From the NCBI GenBank assembly GCA_900317825.1, contig ONIH01000004.1:96089-160088 (forward strand): 64,000 nt of DNA, read 5' to 3'. A program made the translations under genes and the position numbers. Under the pieces are notes generated by a model. The model had not been told where the DNA came from. It saw nothing but the letters and a program-made list of their open reading frames with translations, and searched no databases. The stretch comes from an uncultured Lachnospiraceae bacterium. Its GTDB lineage: Bacteria > Bacillota > Clostridia > Lachnospirales > Lachnospiraceae. This document shows positions 34,314 through 42,346 of the stretch, piece after piece (position 1 is the stretch's first letter; each line of letters starts with the position of its first letter).

Positions 34314-35804
34314 CTAATCTGATATGTCTGTAGTCTCCTCATCCGGCGATACTTTTTTCAGCAGAAAATAAAAGGTGCTTCCTTCATTCAGTCTGCTCGT
34401 AACCCAGATCTGACCTCCGTGGTCTTCAATTATTTTTTTCACTATAGAAAGTCCTATGCCGCTTCCGCGGATACCGGTGTTCCGTGCCTTGTCAGCTCTG
34501 AAAAGTCTCTCGAACACGTGCGGTAGGTCGTCCGGACTTATTCCCTTTCCATTATCTTCGAGCGATGCCTGGATAAAATCCCCGGCGTCACTTACCGTGA
34601 ACTTCAGCTGGAGCCGCTCGTCAACCCGACAGTATTTTAACGCATTTGATACCAGATTGTGAAGTACCCTTTTGATCTGCGCGGGATCACAGATCATCAT
34701 GGTATCGGCGTCCAGTGTATTCTTATAAGAAAAATCAGCGTCGTCGCTCGACAGTTCTTCCTCCGTCACCTCGGCGAATTCATCAAAGTAGTCGTTCACA
34801 TTTATTTTTTCAAAATGGTACGGTATCTCATGCAGGTCAAGCTTCGAGAACTCCGAAAGCTCGTTTAGGAGCTCGTTCATGTCGACTGCTTTCGAGTGTA
34901 TCGTTCTGATGTATTTGCGCTGTCTTTCCGGATCAGCTGCTATCCCGTCGAGGATTCCCTCTGAGTATCCGATAATCGAAGTCAGCGGAGTCTTCAGGTC
35001 GTGCGTGATGCTGCTTAGGAATTTGCGGTTTGAATCCTCGTCCGCCAGCTTCTGTGTAGCATCCGCGAGAAGTCTCGCCCTCATTCGCTCAAGACTCTGC
35101 GCGAGTTCCGAAAGCTCGTCCTTCCCCCTGACATCTATGCGGGTCTCAAGATTTCCTTCACGGATATCCTCGGTCGCCGCCTGCATCTGCCTGACTTTTT
35201 TTATCGTGCTGCGGTAGAGGAGCATCGAGATGATGAACCCGGTGATCAGCATTATCACGATAAGCCAGACGATATAGTAGAGTATGACCCACTCTCCGCC
35301 TGGCACGACACTTCCGGCAGGCGTTATCACAAATGCCTGACCGCGCTTTCCATCCTCTTTTCCGAAGTTTATCTCCTTCAGGATCCCGCTCTCTGTCTGG
35401 AGTTTTATGATCAGCACATCGCCGTTTACGAGCTTTCCGTACATCGGGAGGCTGCTGTAATCAGGATGCATTCCCTTCGCCGCGCCGTCGTAGACTATCT
35501 TCGTCCCGACCCGCACGACCAGGTACGAATTTTTCCTTGCGAGCTTTTCATTGGTCTGTCTCTGGATATCCTTATTTAAAAAATTATCCGGGAATGTCCT
35601 CGACCACCCCTCAAGCATCTTCACATCTTCGTCTGTGTAAGAGGCGAGCGTGTCTACTGTATTTGAAAAATACAGCTGGCCCTGCGTCGTATTTCCGACA
35701 TCCGCCTTAGTCCGGCTGACTGTGAAATACGCTGCCAGTGCCAGTCCTATCGGAAGCAGCACCGTCAACACCATACTAAGTATCGTTCTTGTTCTCAGTT
35801 TCAT
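34314..35804 (-). CDS. Sensor histidine kinase (HAMP-HisKA-HATPase)
   Basis: 496 residues. Two membrane segments (about 8-28 and 174-197) enclose an extracytoplasmic sensor of about 145 residues; HAMP domain 198-250; HisKA with His268 in SSITHDLKTPLTSIIGY; N box VLHNLVSNALKYC; G boxes LEDNGKGIS and RGSGIGLSIVKKI. All catalytic motifs are intact. What it senses is not readable; the sensor contains no known fold that I recognise. Partner is the response regulator 6 bases downstream; the GT2 gene ends 15 bases upstream. Confidence 0.92.
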   Translation of the reverse strand: MKLRTRTILSMVLTVLLPIGLALAAYFTVSRTKADVGNTTQGQLYFSNTVDTLASYTDEDVKMLEGWSRTFPDNFLNKDIQRQTNEKLARKNSYLVVRVGTKIVYDGAAKGMHPDYSSLPMYGKLVNGDVLIIKLQTESGILKEINFGKEDGKRGQAFVITPAGSVVPGGEWVILYYIVWLIVIMLITGFIISMLLYRSTIKKVRQMQAATEDIREGNLETRIDVRGKDELSELAQSLERMRARLLADATQKLADEDSNRKFLSSITHDLKTPLTSIIGYSEGILDGIAADPERQRKYIRTIHSKAVDMNELLNELSEFSKLDLHEIPYHFEKINVNDYFDEFAEVTEEELSSDDADFSYKNTLDADTMMICDPAQIKRVLHNLVSNALKYCRVDERLQLKFTVSDAGDFIQASLEDNGKGISPDDLPHVFERLFRADKARNTGIRGSGIGLSIVKKIIEDHGGQIWVTSRLNEGSTFYFLLKKVSPDEETTDISD

Positions 35805-35819
35805 TTTTACCCTCTTTTT

Positions 35820-36734
35820 TCACATGTAGATCAGCTGGCCGATGACACGGGCTGCAGTACTTTTCAGGTAGCCGCCTTTCAGCTGTGTCATGATGCGTGA
35901 CAGCTTTTTCTTTTCCCTCAGCGTATAAAAACCCCTGAATATTTCAGCATTCTCCGGAGTCATCTGATCACCATAGCATGAGAAAAATCCCTTTGCCTGT
36001 GCCAGAAGCTTCCCGCAGTTCTCACGGAGCATTTTTCCGTTCAGGTGAGAGCTGATGTATTTCATGCTCTTTAAGTCCTTCGCTCCGACCTCGTTATCAA
36101 AGTGCTGCCGGTACTTGATCAGTTTCTCCGGCACGTGGATTATCTCCCCGAAAGTCTCGGCGTAGAGCACGAGCCACCAGTCATGCATCTCCATCCCAGG
36201 ATAATCGTCACGCAGTACTCCGTCCAGAAGCGCTCTGTTTACCGCTATCGTACAGCCCATGATATAGTTCTGCACGAGCAGTTTCTGCAAGGTAAGGCCT
36301 CGATTATAGGTCTGAAGTCTCCTTTCATCTGCTTCAAGAGTCTTTAAGTTCTCGTCAGCGATCAGCGCATCTGAGAAAACTAACTCCGGCTTCTCAAAGC
36401 TGTTAAATGCTTCAAGAGTTTTAATCACTTTTTCAGGCAGCCACCAGTCATCCTGGTCACAGAAAAAAATGACATCTCCATCCGAAGCTGCCATAAGCCT
36501 CAGGAAATTTGCCATCGCGGAGCCTGACTTTTTCTCCGGAATGATCGTGATGATCGACGGATACCGCTCCTGGTATTCCCTGATGATCTCAGGAGTTCCG
36601 TCATCCGAAGCATCATCCGATATCAGAATACTGTACTGATCCTCCGGTCTTCTGAGCTGTGCCAGCAGTGAGTCCAGCTGCGTTTCGACGTATTTTTCGC
36701 CGTTATGAGTTGCCAGCAGTATCTGAATCTTCAT
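35820..36734 (-). CDS. GT2 glycosyltransferase (rhamnosyltransferase-like)
   Basis: 304 residues with a GT-A domain: IQILLATHNGEKYVETQLDS at the start, ISDDASDDGT and FFCDQDDWWLPEK as the nucleotide/metal site. The QDDWW form is common among rhamnosyl- and related transferases of wall polysaccharide clusters. No membrane segment. Its start overlaps the ligase gene by 32 bases, but the ATG at 36734 is right because the first beta strand begins at once. Donor and acceptor are unknown. Confidence 0.85.
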   Translation of the reverse strand: MKIQILLATHNGEKYVETQLDSLLAQLRRPEDQYSILISDDASDDGTPEIIREYQERYPSIITIIPEKKSGSAMANFLRLMAASDGDVIFFCDQDDWWLPEKVIKTLEAFNSFEKPELVFSDALIADENLKTLEADERRLQTYNRGLTLQKLLVQNYIMGCTIAVNRALLDGVLRDDYPGMEMHDWWLVLYAETFGEIIHVPEKLIKYRQHFDNEVGAKDLKSMKYISSHLNGKMLRENCGKLLAQAKGFFSCYGDQMTPENAEIFRGFYTLREKKKLSRIMTQLKGGYLKSTAARVIGQLIYM

Positions 36735-38526
36735 GCTTTATTATCTCGTTTATGGCAAAGCCAAGTCCCAGAAGAACCCACATGACCGGCGAGGTGCAGA
36801 CGTTTGAGTCATTTGCAATGCCTGCTGCCAGGTGTGCCAGGATCCCCGCGAACGCTCCGATAGCAAAGATAGTCATCGGCTTTCTGATGTCATGCTTTCT
36901 GATCACCGAAGCGGTCTGCACCAGATAACCGATGACAGCTACCAGGTAGAGGATCATCGCGATGAGTCCGTTCTCGACCCACTGCTGCAGGTAGAGGTTA
37001 TGCGGCTTGACATCTATAGAAGTAGTCTCACTCTCTATAAGAAGAGACTTCATCACATAGTTATTCTGCGGATAATCCATCAGAAAAGTATTCTGTCCGC
37101 TTCCTATAATGATATGCTTCGGTAAAAGCGGAAGCGTCCTGTTCCAGATGATACCTCTGTTACTGAAAAAGTCTTCTGGAAAGACTCCTGCTGACTTTAT
37201 GTCATTATCGAGCTTTACGAGTTTTCCGGAGCCGGTGATGTACTCGTATCCGTCTTCATCCTGGATGAAGTAGAACTCTCTGGTATCGACTGAAATGCTG
37301 ACGAAATTCTGTCCGTCCTCGGTGGACTTCGGTATGACTGAGCAGAGCACCGTTCCATTGGCGTCTGTTATATCATCAGAAGAGCCGTTCCAGGTAGCTG
37401 TCAGATCATTTCCTTCCTTATCCTGAGCTGTGACAGTCATCTGTGAATTATCATCAAAGCTGTACTCTATAGCGCACTTAGAACCGTCCTTGAAGTCGAG
37501 CGTTACATTGTCTGTATTTGTCTCGATGTCTTTAAGAGTTCCGGCTGTAAGAGGAGTCGGGTCTGCGTTTATTTTTCTAAGGAAGAGCTCCTGCACCGGC
37601 TTAACAGCGACTACTAATACGATGCCTATGACTATCACAACGGCAAGTATCGAAGCTGCGGCGATGAACGGCTTTTTATTTCTGGATAAGACTACGAGGA
37701 TAGTGATGCTGCCTGAGATCACGAGTGACATGACACCGGTGATCGAGATATCTGTGATCAGAAGGATGACCGAGCATACTATGATGGCACCCGAGAGTAT
37801 TCTCGCTTTCTTTTCTTTTACCGCAAAAAATGCTGCGACTGCCATCGGCAGCACGAGAGCTAAGTACAGTGAAAAATAGTTCGGGTTATAAAGTGTCGAA
37901 TACGACGTACCCTTCGGCATCCTGATGACAAGGCTGTCCAGACTGCTCCAGAATGAAGGAGTCGAGTAGAGGACTTTTCCGAACTTCGTAGCGAAGAAGT
38001 CTGCTCCGAATCCCTGGAACACTCCGATCAGCATAAGGATCAGCACGAAGATTCCTGTCCATTTCAGGAGAGTTCTGACTGTCTTTTCATTTTTTACATC
38101 GGTGAAGGTGTAGAATGCGAACATCACATAGCATAAGACGACGAGCACCGACTCGAACATCTCATATGAGCCGCCGAACGCGAAGCCTTTCCACTTCGAG
38201 GCTATACCGCTTATCAGCACCAGAGCCGCATATGCGAAAAGCACCATGAAAAGTCTTGTGACCGGGAACTTCTCGTGCTCATATGCTCTATAAGCTAAGG
38301 CTATCGCCATGCAGATTCCTATAGTGATCATCGCGAATGATTTGTACGCAAGAAAAATGTCGACTACCGTTCCATCAGATGGGAACCATTCGTAGCCTGA
38401 CAGATGTGAATCATAAGTGAAAGTTCTCATGATAAGAGGCACGATGCCTGCGGCAAGTATAGAAAGAATGATGCCTGCCGGGACCTTTTCCTCGTACCTC
38501 TTATTTTTTGTAACTCTGTTTGACAT
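36703..38526 (-). CDS. O-antigen ligase/polymerase-like membrane protein (Wzy/WaaL family)
   Basis: About 607 residues from the ATG at 38526, preceded by AGGAGA. Some ten to twelve membrane segments enclose a large outer region (about residues 330-500) that contains an extra, hydrophilic beta-rich stretch of about 120 residues not usual in the family (around SKCAIEYSF, TATWNGSSDD). The catalytic-loop histidine motif KPHNLYLQQWVENG lies after it. It would polymerise glycan repeats or ligate glycan to its acceptor on the outer face. First gene of the polysaccharide operon, directly after a near-consensus promoter. A longer start at 38589 lies upstream of the promoter and is rejected. Confidence 0.85.
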   Translation of the reverse strand: MSNRVTKNKRYEEKVPAGIILSILAAGIVPLIMRTFTYDSHLSGYEWFPSDGTVVDIFLAYKSFAMITIGICMAIALAYRAYEHEKFPVTRLFMVLFAYAALVLISGIASKWKGFAFGGSYEMFESVLVVLCYVMFAFYTFTDVKNEKTVRTLLKWTGIFVLILMLIGVFQGFGADFFATKFGKVLYSTPSFWSSLDSLVIRMPKGTSYSTLYNPNYFSLYLALVLPMAVAAFFAVKEKKARILSGAIIVCSVILLITDISITGVMSLVISGSITILVVLSRNKKPFIAAASILAVVIVIGIVLVVAVKPVQELFLRKINADPTPLTAGTLKDIETNTDNVTLDFKDGSKCAIEYSFDDNSQMTVTAQDKEGNDLTATWNGSSDDITDANGTVLCSVIPKSTEDGQNFVSISVDTREFYFIQDEDGYEYITGSGKLVKLDNDIKSAGVFPEDFFSNRGIIWNRTLPLLPKHIIIGSGQNTFLMDYPQNNYVMKSLLIESETTSIDVKPHNLYLQQWVENGLIAMILYLVAVIGYLVQTASVIRKHDIRKPMTIFAIGAFAGILAHLAAGIANDSNVCTSPVMWVLLGLGFAINEIIKHEDSDTAGNS

Positions 38527-38560
38527 TGTCTTTCTCCTGTATGTTTTTCTAAACTGAATG

Positions 38561-38589
38561 ATTATAACATATTTTGAGAAAGTTGCCAA
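38561..38589 (-). promoter_or_regulatory. Main promoter of the polysaccharide operon
   Basis: Minus strand TTGGCA, exactly 17 bases, TATAAT. Predicted start near 38554, about 28 bases before the ligase ATG. No terminator is seen between this point and 24.3 kb, so one transcript may cover the whole glycan cluster. Confidence 0.82.
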
Positions 38590-38612
38590 AGTTTTTATTT
38601 TTTATATGAGCG

Positions 38613-40745
38613 TCAGTCCCAGCCTAAGGCTCTGCGCTTTGCCTTCATGTCTTCGACTATCTGCTCACCGAGCTTGGCAGGGTCTACATTTACGACCATG
38701 TGTGAGCCGAGCGTCTCTTCTGTACCCAGCTTCAAAAATTCGATGACATTTTTCGAACCGAAGATCTGGGCCTCGACACAGTGGTATGACGAGATTCCCA
38801 TAAGCCTGAACGCTAGCGCCGCGTCTATTCCCTTTTCGTTGCTCCACTCAGGAGATGAGAAGGCGTACGGCATATCCGGAATGTCTACTCCAAGAGCAGC
38901 TGCTATGCCGCCGAGGATTCCCGATGATCTGGTGTTATCGATGCACTCACCGACATGCCATACCGGCGGAAGGTCAGGAGCTAAGAATTCCTGTAAGTCT
39001 TTTCCTGCCCTGCTCCAGGCATCCTTTTCACAGAAGCCGAGCTTCATCAGAGGATAGGAGGCGCAGCCATTTGAGAGGATAAGGACGTTATTCTTCACGA
39101 GGACATCTGCCACATCCACTATGCATCTCTCATAAGGGACCTTCGGATTGTTGCATCCGACCATATTTACGATGCCGAGGATCTGACCGCTCTTTAAAGC
39201 CTCTGCTATCGGAGCGAAGCTGCCGAATCTCTTCATCAGATACTCTACTGAAAATCCGACTTCTGCCGTGACTTCGTATGGCGGGATGTAGACAGGGATT
39301 CCCTTTCTCTGCTCGAAGCTATCGATGGCGCGGGTCACGATGCGCTTAGCCAGCTCCTTTGCCTCGCCGATATTTGAATGGTGTCTGTCGAACTCCATCC
39401 TCTCTGCTCCAGGAAGTCTCGCCGATGCGCTCGTAGTCACGACAGTTGTCCTGTAGCAGTTCGCAACATCCATGATGCCTGGGAAGACATCCTGCACGTC
39501 TGCCACCCAGAGGTCAAGAGCTCCGGTCATCAGGACAAGCTCTGCCGATACAGCATTTGAAAGCGGGATGACTCCGTCGTATCTGTACATGGCTGAAAGT
39601 CCGCTGCAGCAGATGCCGTAGAACTGGATTCCCTTTGCGCCTTTGGACTTCGCGAGTTCTATCATCTCTTCGGTCTGTCCGCATTTTACTATCTCTTTTA
39701 CGAGGAGAGGCAGATGTCCGTGGACTGCGATGTTCACGTAGCCTTTTTTCAGGGCGCCGATATTTACCTTCGAAGTGACCCTGTCGCCGACTCCAAAGAG
39801 ACTGTCCGTAGCTATCGAAGCTCCTGCCACTCCAGAGAAGCAGAACGCTAGTCCGCAGCGAAGGAACTGCTCCATCGTGCTCTTCCAGTCTCCGTCAGTT
39901 CCCACTCCTGTCTTGTGATATGCCTCAAATACTTCGTGATACGCGCTTATCGGTATCAGGTCTAAGTCCTTCCAGGTCTTTACTCGCTCAGCCGGAGCGC
40001 AGACTTCGAGAGTCTTGTACTCATGCTCCGGGTCCGGACTCGACAGGTCATCGAGCAGAGCCTTTGCTAAGTCGTATGCTACATTCTTCAGCTGTCTGTG
40101 CTCTGTCTTTATGCCGAAGGCCTTAGCAGTCGAGAGTATCTTCTGCTTTCCGAGAAGCGGTTCGTCGAGTTTTCCCTCGGCCGCCCACATCAGCTCGAGC
40201 ATCAGCTCTCTGGCATGCATTCCGTGCTGGGCTGCACCGGCCGCTGCCGCACGGAGCAGATTTCTCGCTACGATAAGGTCTGCGTCTGCTCCGCAGACTC
40301 CCTTCTTTGCCTTCTGGGTGATACGGCACGGGCCCATGTTACAGATCTTGCAGCAGATGCCTGCCATGCCGAAATTACACTGAGGCTGCTGTTTGTCAAA
40401 TCTGTCAAAAGTCGTATCGATGCCTAACTGTTCCGAGCGAAGGAGCATCTCCCTGATCGCCGGGTCTGCTGTTTTTTCTATCTGCTCCTGCTTGTTCGGG
40501 AATGTCTTTCTGTAAGCGGAAACTGCATTCATATAGTCTTTGATGAATGCGTCTTCGTCCTCTTCCGTTTCCTCGTGATGATGATGGTGGCTGTGCCCAC
40601 TCTGAGAAAAATCTCCGTTTTCTACTGCCTGGTAATCAGCGTCTATATCCTCGCTGCTGTGTGCCGAGGCTTTCAGAGTGACTGTAGGGATACCATTCTC
40701 ATCAAAGCCTATAAGGTTCCTGTGACTGTGGATCTTTTCGACCAT
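38613..40745 (-). CDS. cooS: CooS-family Fe/S protein lacking one canonical Ni,Fe-cluster cysteine
   Basis: 710 residues with the full fold of anaerobic CO dehydrogenase catalytic subunits. Cys123, 131, 132, 135, 140 and 151 match the B- and D-cluster ligands. Of the six C-cluster ligands of Carboxydothermus CODH-II, five are present: His344 (VHGH), Cys380 (YGICC), Cys531 (MVGCNN), Cys561 (SNGC) and Cys601 (GECIDN). The sixth, Cys333 in the DYQC motif there, is Asp419 here (DVQD, codon GAT). His174 and His177 of the proton path are kept, the third is Glu180. A His-rich stretch (GHSHHHHH, 50-57) precedes the fold. Such deviant enzymes (CooS-V type) do not oxidise CO and carry an Fe/S/O hybrid cluster. 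No cooC, cooF or cooJ nearby; a NitT/TauT-type transporter precedes it. Confidence 0.9.
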   Translation of the reverse strand: MVEKIHSHRNLIGFDENGIPTVTLKASAHSSEDIDADYQAVENGDFSQSGHSHHHHHEETEEDEDAFIKDYMNAVSAYRKTFPNKQEQIEKTADPAIREMLLRSEQLGIDTTFDRFDKQQPQCNFGMAGICCKICNMGPCRITQKAKKGVCGADADLIVARNLLRAAAAGAAQHGMHARELMLELMWAAEGKLDEPLLGKQKILSTAKAFGIKTEHRQLKNVAYDLAKALLDDLSSPDPEHEYKTLEVCAPAERVKTWKDLDLIPISAYHEVFEAYHKTGVGTDGDWKSTMEQFLRCGLAFCFSGVAGASIATDSLFGVGDRVTSKVNIGALKKGYVNIAVHGHLPLLVKEIVKCGQTEEMIELAKSKGAKGIQFYGICCSGLSAMYRYDGVIPLSNAVSAELVLMTGALDLWVADVQDVFPGIMDVANCYRTTVVTTSASARLPGAERMEFDRHHSNIGEAKELAKRIVTRAIDSFEQRKGIPVYIPPYEVTAEVGFSVEYLMKRFGSFAPIAEALKSGQILGIVNMVGCNNPKVPYERCIVDVADVLVKNNVLILSNGCASYPLMKLGFCEKDAWSRAGKDLQEFLAPDLPPVWHVGECIDNTRSSGILGGIAAALGVDIPDMPYAFSSPEWSNEKGIDAALAFRLMGISSYHCVEAQIFGSKNVIEFLKLGTEETLGSHMVVNVDPAKLGEQIVEDMKAKRRALGWD

Positions 40746-40782
40746 TTTTCCTCCTGATACATACTTTTATAGTGACTGCCCC

Positions 40783-40811
40783 ATTATAGCTTAAATGTAG
40801 TATTCTGTCAC
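40783..40811 (-). promoter_or_regulatory. Internal promoter candidate for cooS
   Basis: Minus strand GTGACA, 17 bases, TATAAT, overlapping the last codons of the ATPase gene. It would give cooS a private start about 30 bases before its ribosome-binding site (AGGAGG), in addition to read-through from the transporter genes. Confidence 0.55.
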
Positions 40812-41573
40812 ATCCGGCTGTTTTTCTTCGAAGCAGGTCATTACCTTGTCACGCACCGCGAGGAAATCGTCGCGGGTCCTGTCCCTGTGCGTGCCGATGT
40901 CTACTTTTATGATCTGCTTTATCCTGCCCGGATTCGGCTCGAGGATCACTATCCTGTCTGCTAAAAATACCGCCTCTTCTATGTCATGGGTCACGAAGAT
41001 GACTGTCCTGTTGCCCTCGAGCGAAAGCTTCAGGATATCGTCCTGCAGCTTCATCCTCGTGATGGCGTCGAGCGCCCCGAATGGCTCATCCATAAAAATG
41101 ATCTCAGGCTCTACGCAGAGTGCCCTGGCTATTGCCACTCTCTGCTGCATACCGCCTGACAGCTGGCCGGGGCGATATTTTTTATACTGCCCGAGACCTA
41201 CCATGCGAAGGTATTTGTCGGCTCTCTCTTTCTGTTCCTTCACAGGGATCTTTTCATCCTCGAGTCCTAAGAGCACGTTCTTCTCGACAGTTCTCCACGG
41301 AAGGAGACCGTAGTTCTGGAAGATCGTGATGTATTTTTTCTGCGGGCCGGTGACTTTGTTACCATCGATAAGTATCTCGCCGCTGTCTGGCTTTTCAAAT
41401 CCCGCCACGAGATTTAAGAGAGTCGTCTTTCCGCAGCCGGAAGCCCCCAGGAGACAGATGAATTCTCCCTTTTCTATGTCAAGGGACACATCCTTTAAGA
41501 CCTGCCTTTTTCCATTATCAGTCGGATAATATTTGTTTACGTCTTTTACTGTTATGTAGCTCATCTGCGTCAC
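40791..41573 (-). CDS. NitT/TauT-type ABC transporter ATPase
   Basis: 260 residues of the SsuB/TauB/NrtD group. Walker A GASGCGKTT (about 39-47), signature QLSGGMQQRVAIARAL, Walker B EIIFMDEPFGALD, H-loop FVTHDIEEAV; FQNYGLLPW is the subgroup's Q-loop form. It overlaps the permease gene by 4 bases and is followed after 45 bases by cooS. The group imports nitrate, sulfonates, taurine, cyanate or thiamine precursors; which one applies cannot be read. Confidence 0.92.
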   Translation of the reverse strand: MTQMSYITVKDVNKYYPTDNGKRQVLKDVSLDIEKGEFICLLGASGCGKTTLLNLVAGFEKPDSGEILIDGNKVTGPQKKYITIFQNYGLLPWRTVEKNVLLGLEDEKIPVKEQKERADKYLRMVGLGQYKKYRPGQLSGGMQQRVAIARALCVEPEIIFMDEPFGALDAITRMKLQDDILKLSLEGNRTVIFVTHDIEEAVFLADRIVILEPNPGRIKQIIKVDIGTHRDRTRDDFLAVRDKVMTCFEEKQPDVTEYYI

Positions 41574-42346
41574 CTGCTCTTTTCAAGGATACCGAATCCC
41601 CATTTTTCTTTTACGAGGTTCTCGAGGTATTTCATCAGTGCGTCAATTCCGAGACCGATAAGTCCGATGACTATGATCACGGCCGCGAGGATGTCCGTAC
41701 GGAGATTATTTCTCGCGTCGATGATCAGGTAGCCGAGTCCTGACTGGGTTCCTATCATCTCGCCCGCCACAAGAAAAATCCACGCTGTTCCACATGCCAT
41801 ATGAAATCCATTCATGATCTGCGGGAACGCTGCCGGGAAGATTATCTTCATAAGAGTCTTTCCGGTGCTTATGTCGAAGTTCGACGCGACTCTCAGATAG
41901 ACACGGTCGACATTCCTGACTGCTGAGACTGTCGATAAAAGTATCGGGAAAAATGCCGCGATAAAAATGACTACGTCTGCCGGGATGTCTCCGATCCCGA
42001 ACCAGAGCACGATGAACGGCATCCAGGCTATAGGTGAGATAGGTCTGATAAACTGCACGAGCGGATTTACAAATTCCCAGGACTTCGTGTAATATCCGAA
42101 GATCAATCCGAGGAAAACCGCGAGCACTGCTGCTATTATGTAGCCAGTCAGGTATCTCGACATGCTCGCTCCAATGTGTAAGTACAGGTTATCCTGCGTG
42201 ATCTCGTACCAGAGAGCCTTTACCGTCTGGAGCGGCGACGGGAAGAGCGAACGGTTGTAGATTCCTGCGTTCCAGTTCAGCTGCCAGATGACTATCACTA
42301 TGATGAATATCAGACTGCTTTTAAAAATTTTCTTCAGGACTTTCAT
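41570..42346 (-). CDS. NitT/TauT-type ABC transporter permease
   Basis: 258 residues, BPD_transp_1 fold with six membrane segments. The ATPase-contact EAA loop reads ASNFDISTGKTLMKIIFPAA (about 160-180), and IRPISPIAWMPFIVLWFGIG is the family hallmark of SsuC/TauC proteins. Overlaps the binding protein gene and the ATPase gene by 4 bases each, so the three are a translationally coupled importer. Confidence 0.92.
   Translation of the reverse strand: MKVLKKIFKSSLIFIIVIVIWQLNWNAGIYNRSLFPSPLQTVKALWYEITQDNLYLHIGASMSRYLTGYIIAAVLAVFLGLIFGYYTKSWEFVNPLVQFIRPISPIAWMPFIVLWFGIGDIPADVVIFIAAFFPILLSTVSAVRNVDRVYLRVASNFDISTGKTLMKIIFPAAFPQIMNGFHMACGTAWIFLVAGEMIGTQSGLGYLIIDARNNLRTDILAAVIIVIGLIGLGIDALMKYLENLVKEKWGFGILEKSR

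Noticed and set aside
38613-40745. Calling the CooS protein an active CO dehydrogenase / evidence for CO or acetyl-CoA pathway growth
   Set aside because: One C-cluster cysteine is Asp, and no cooC, cooF, acs or hydrogenase genes are nearby.
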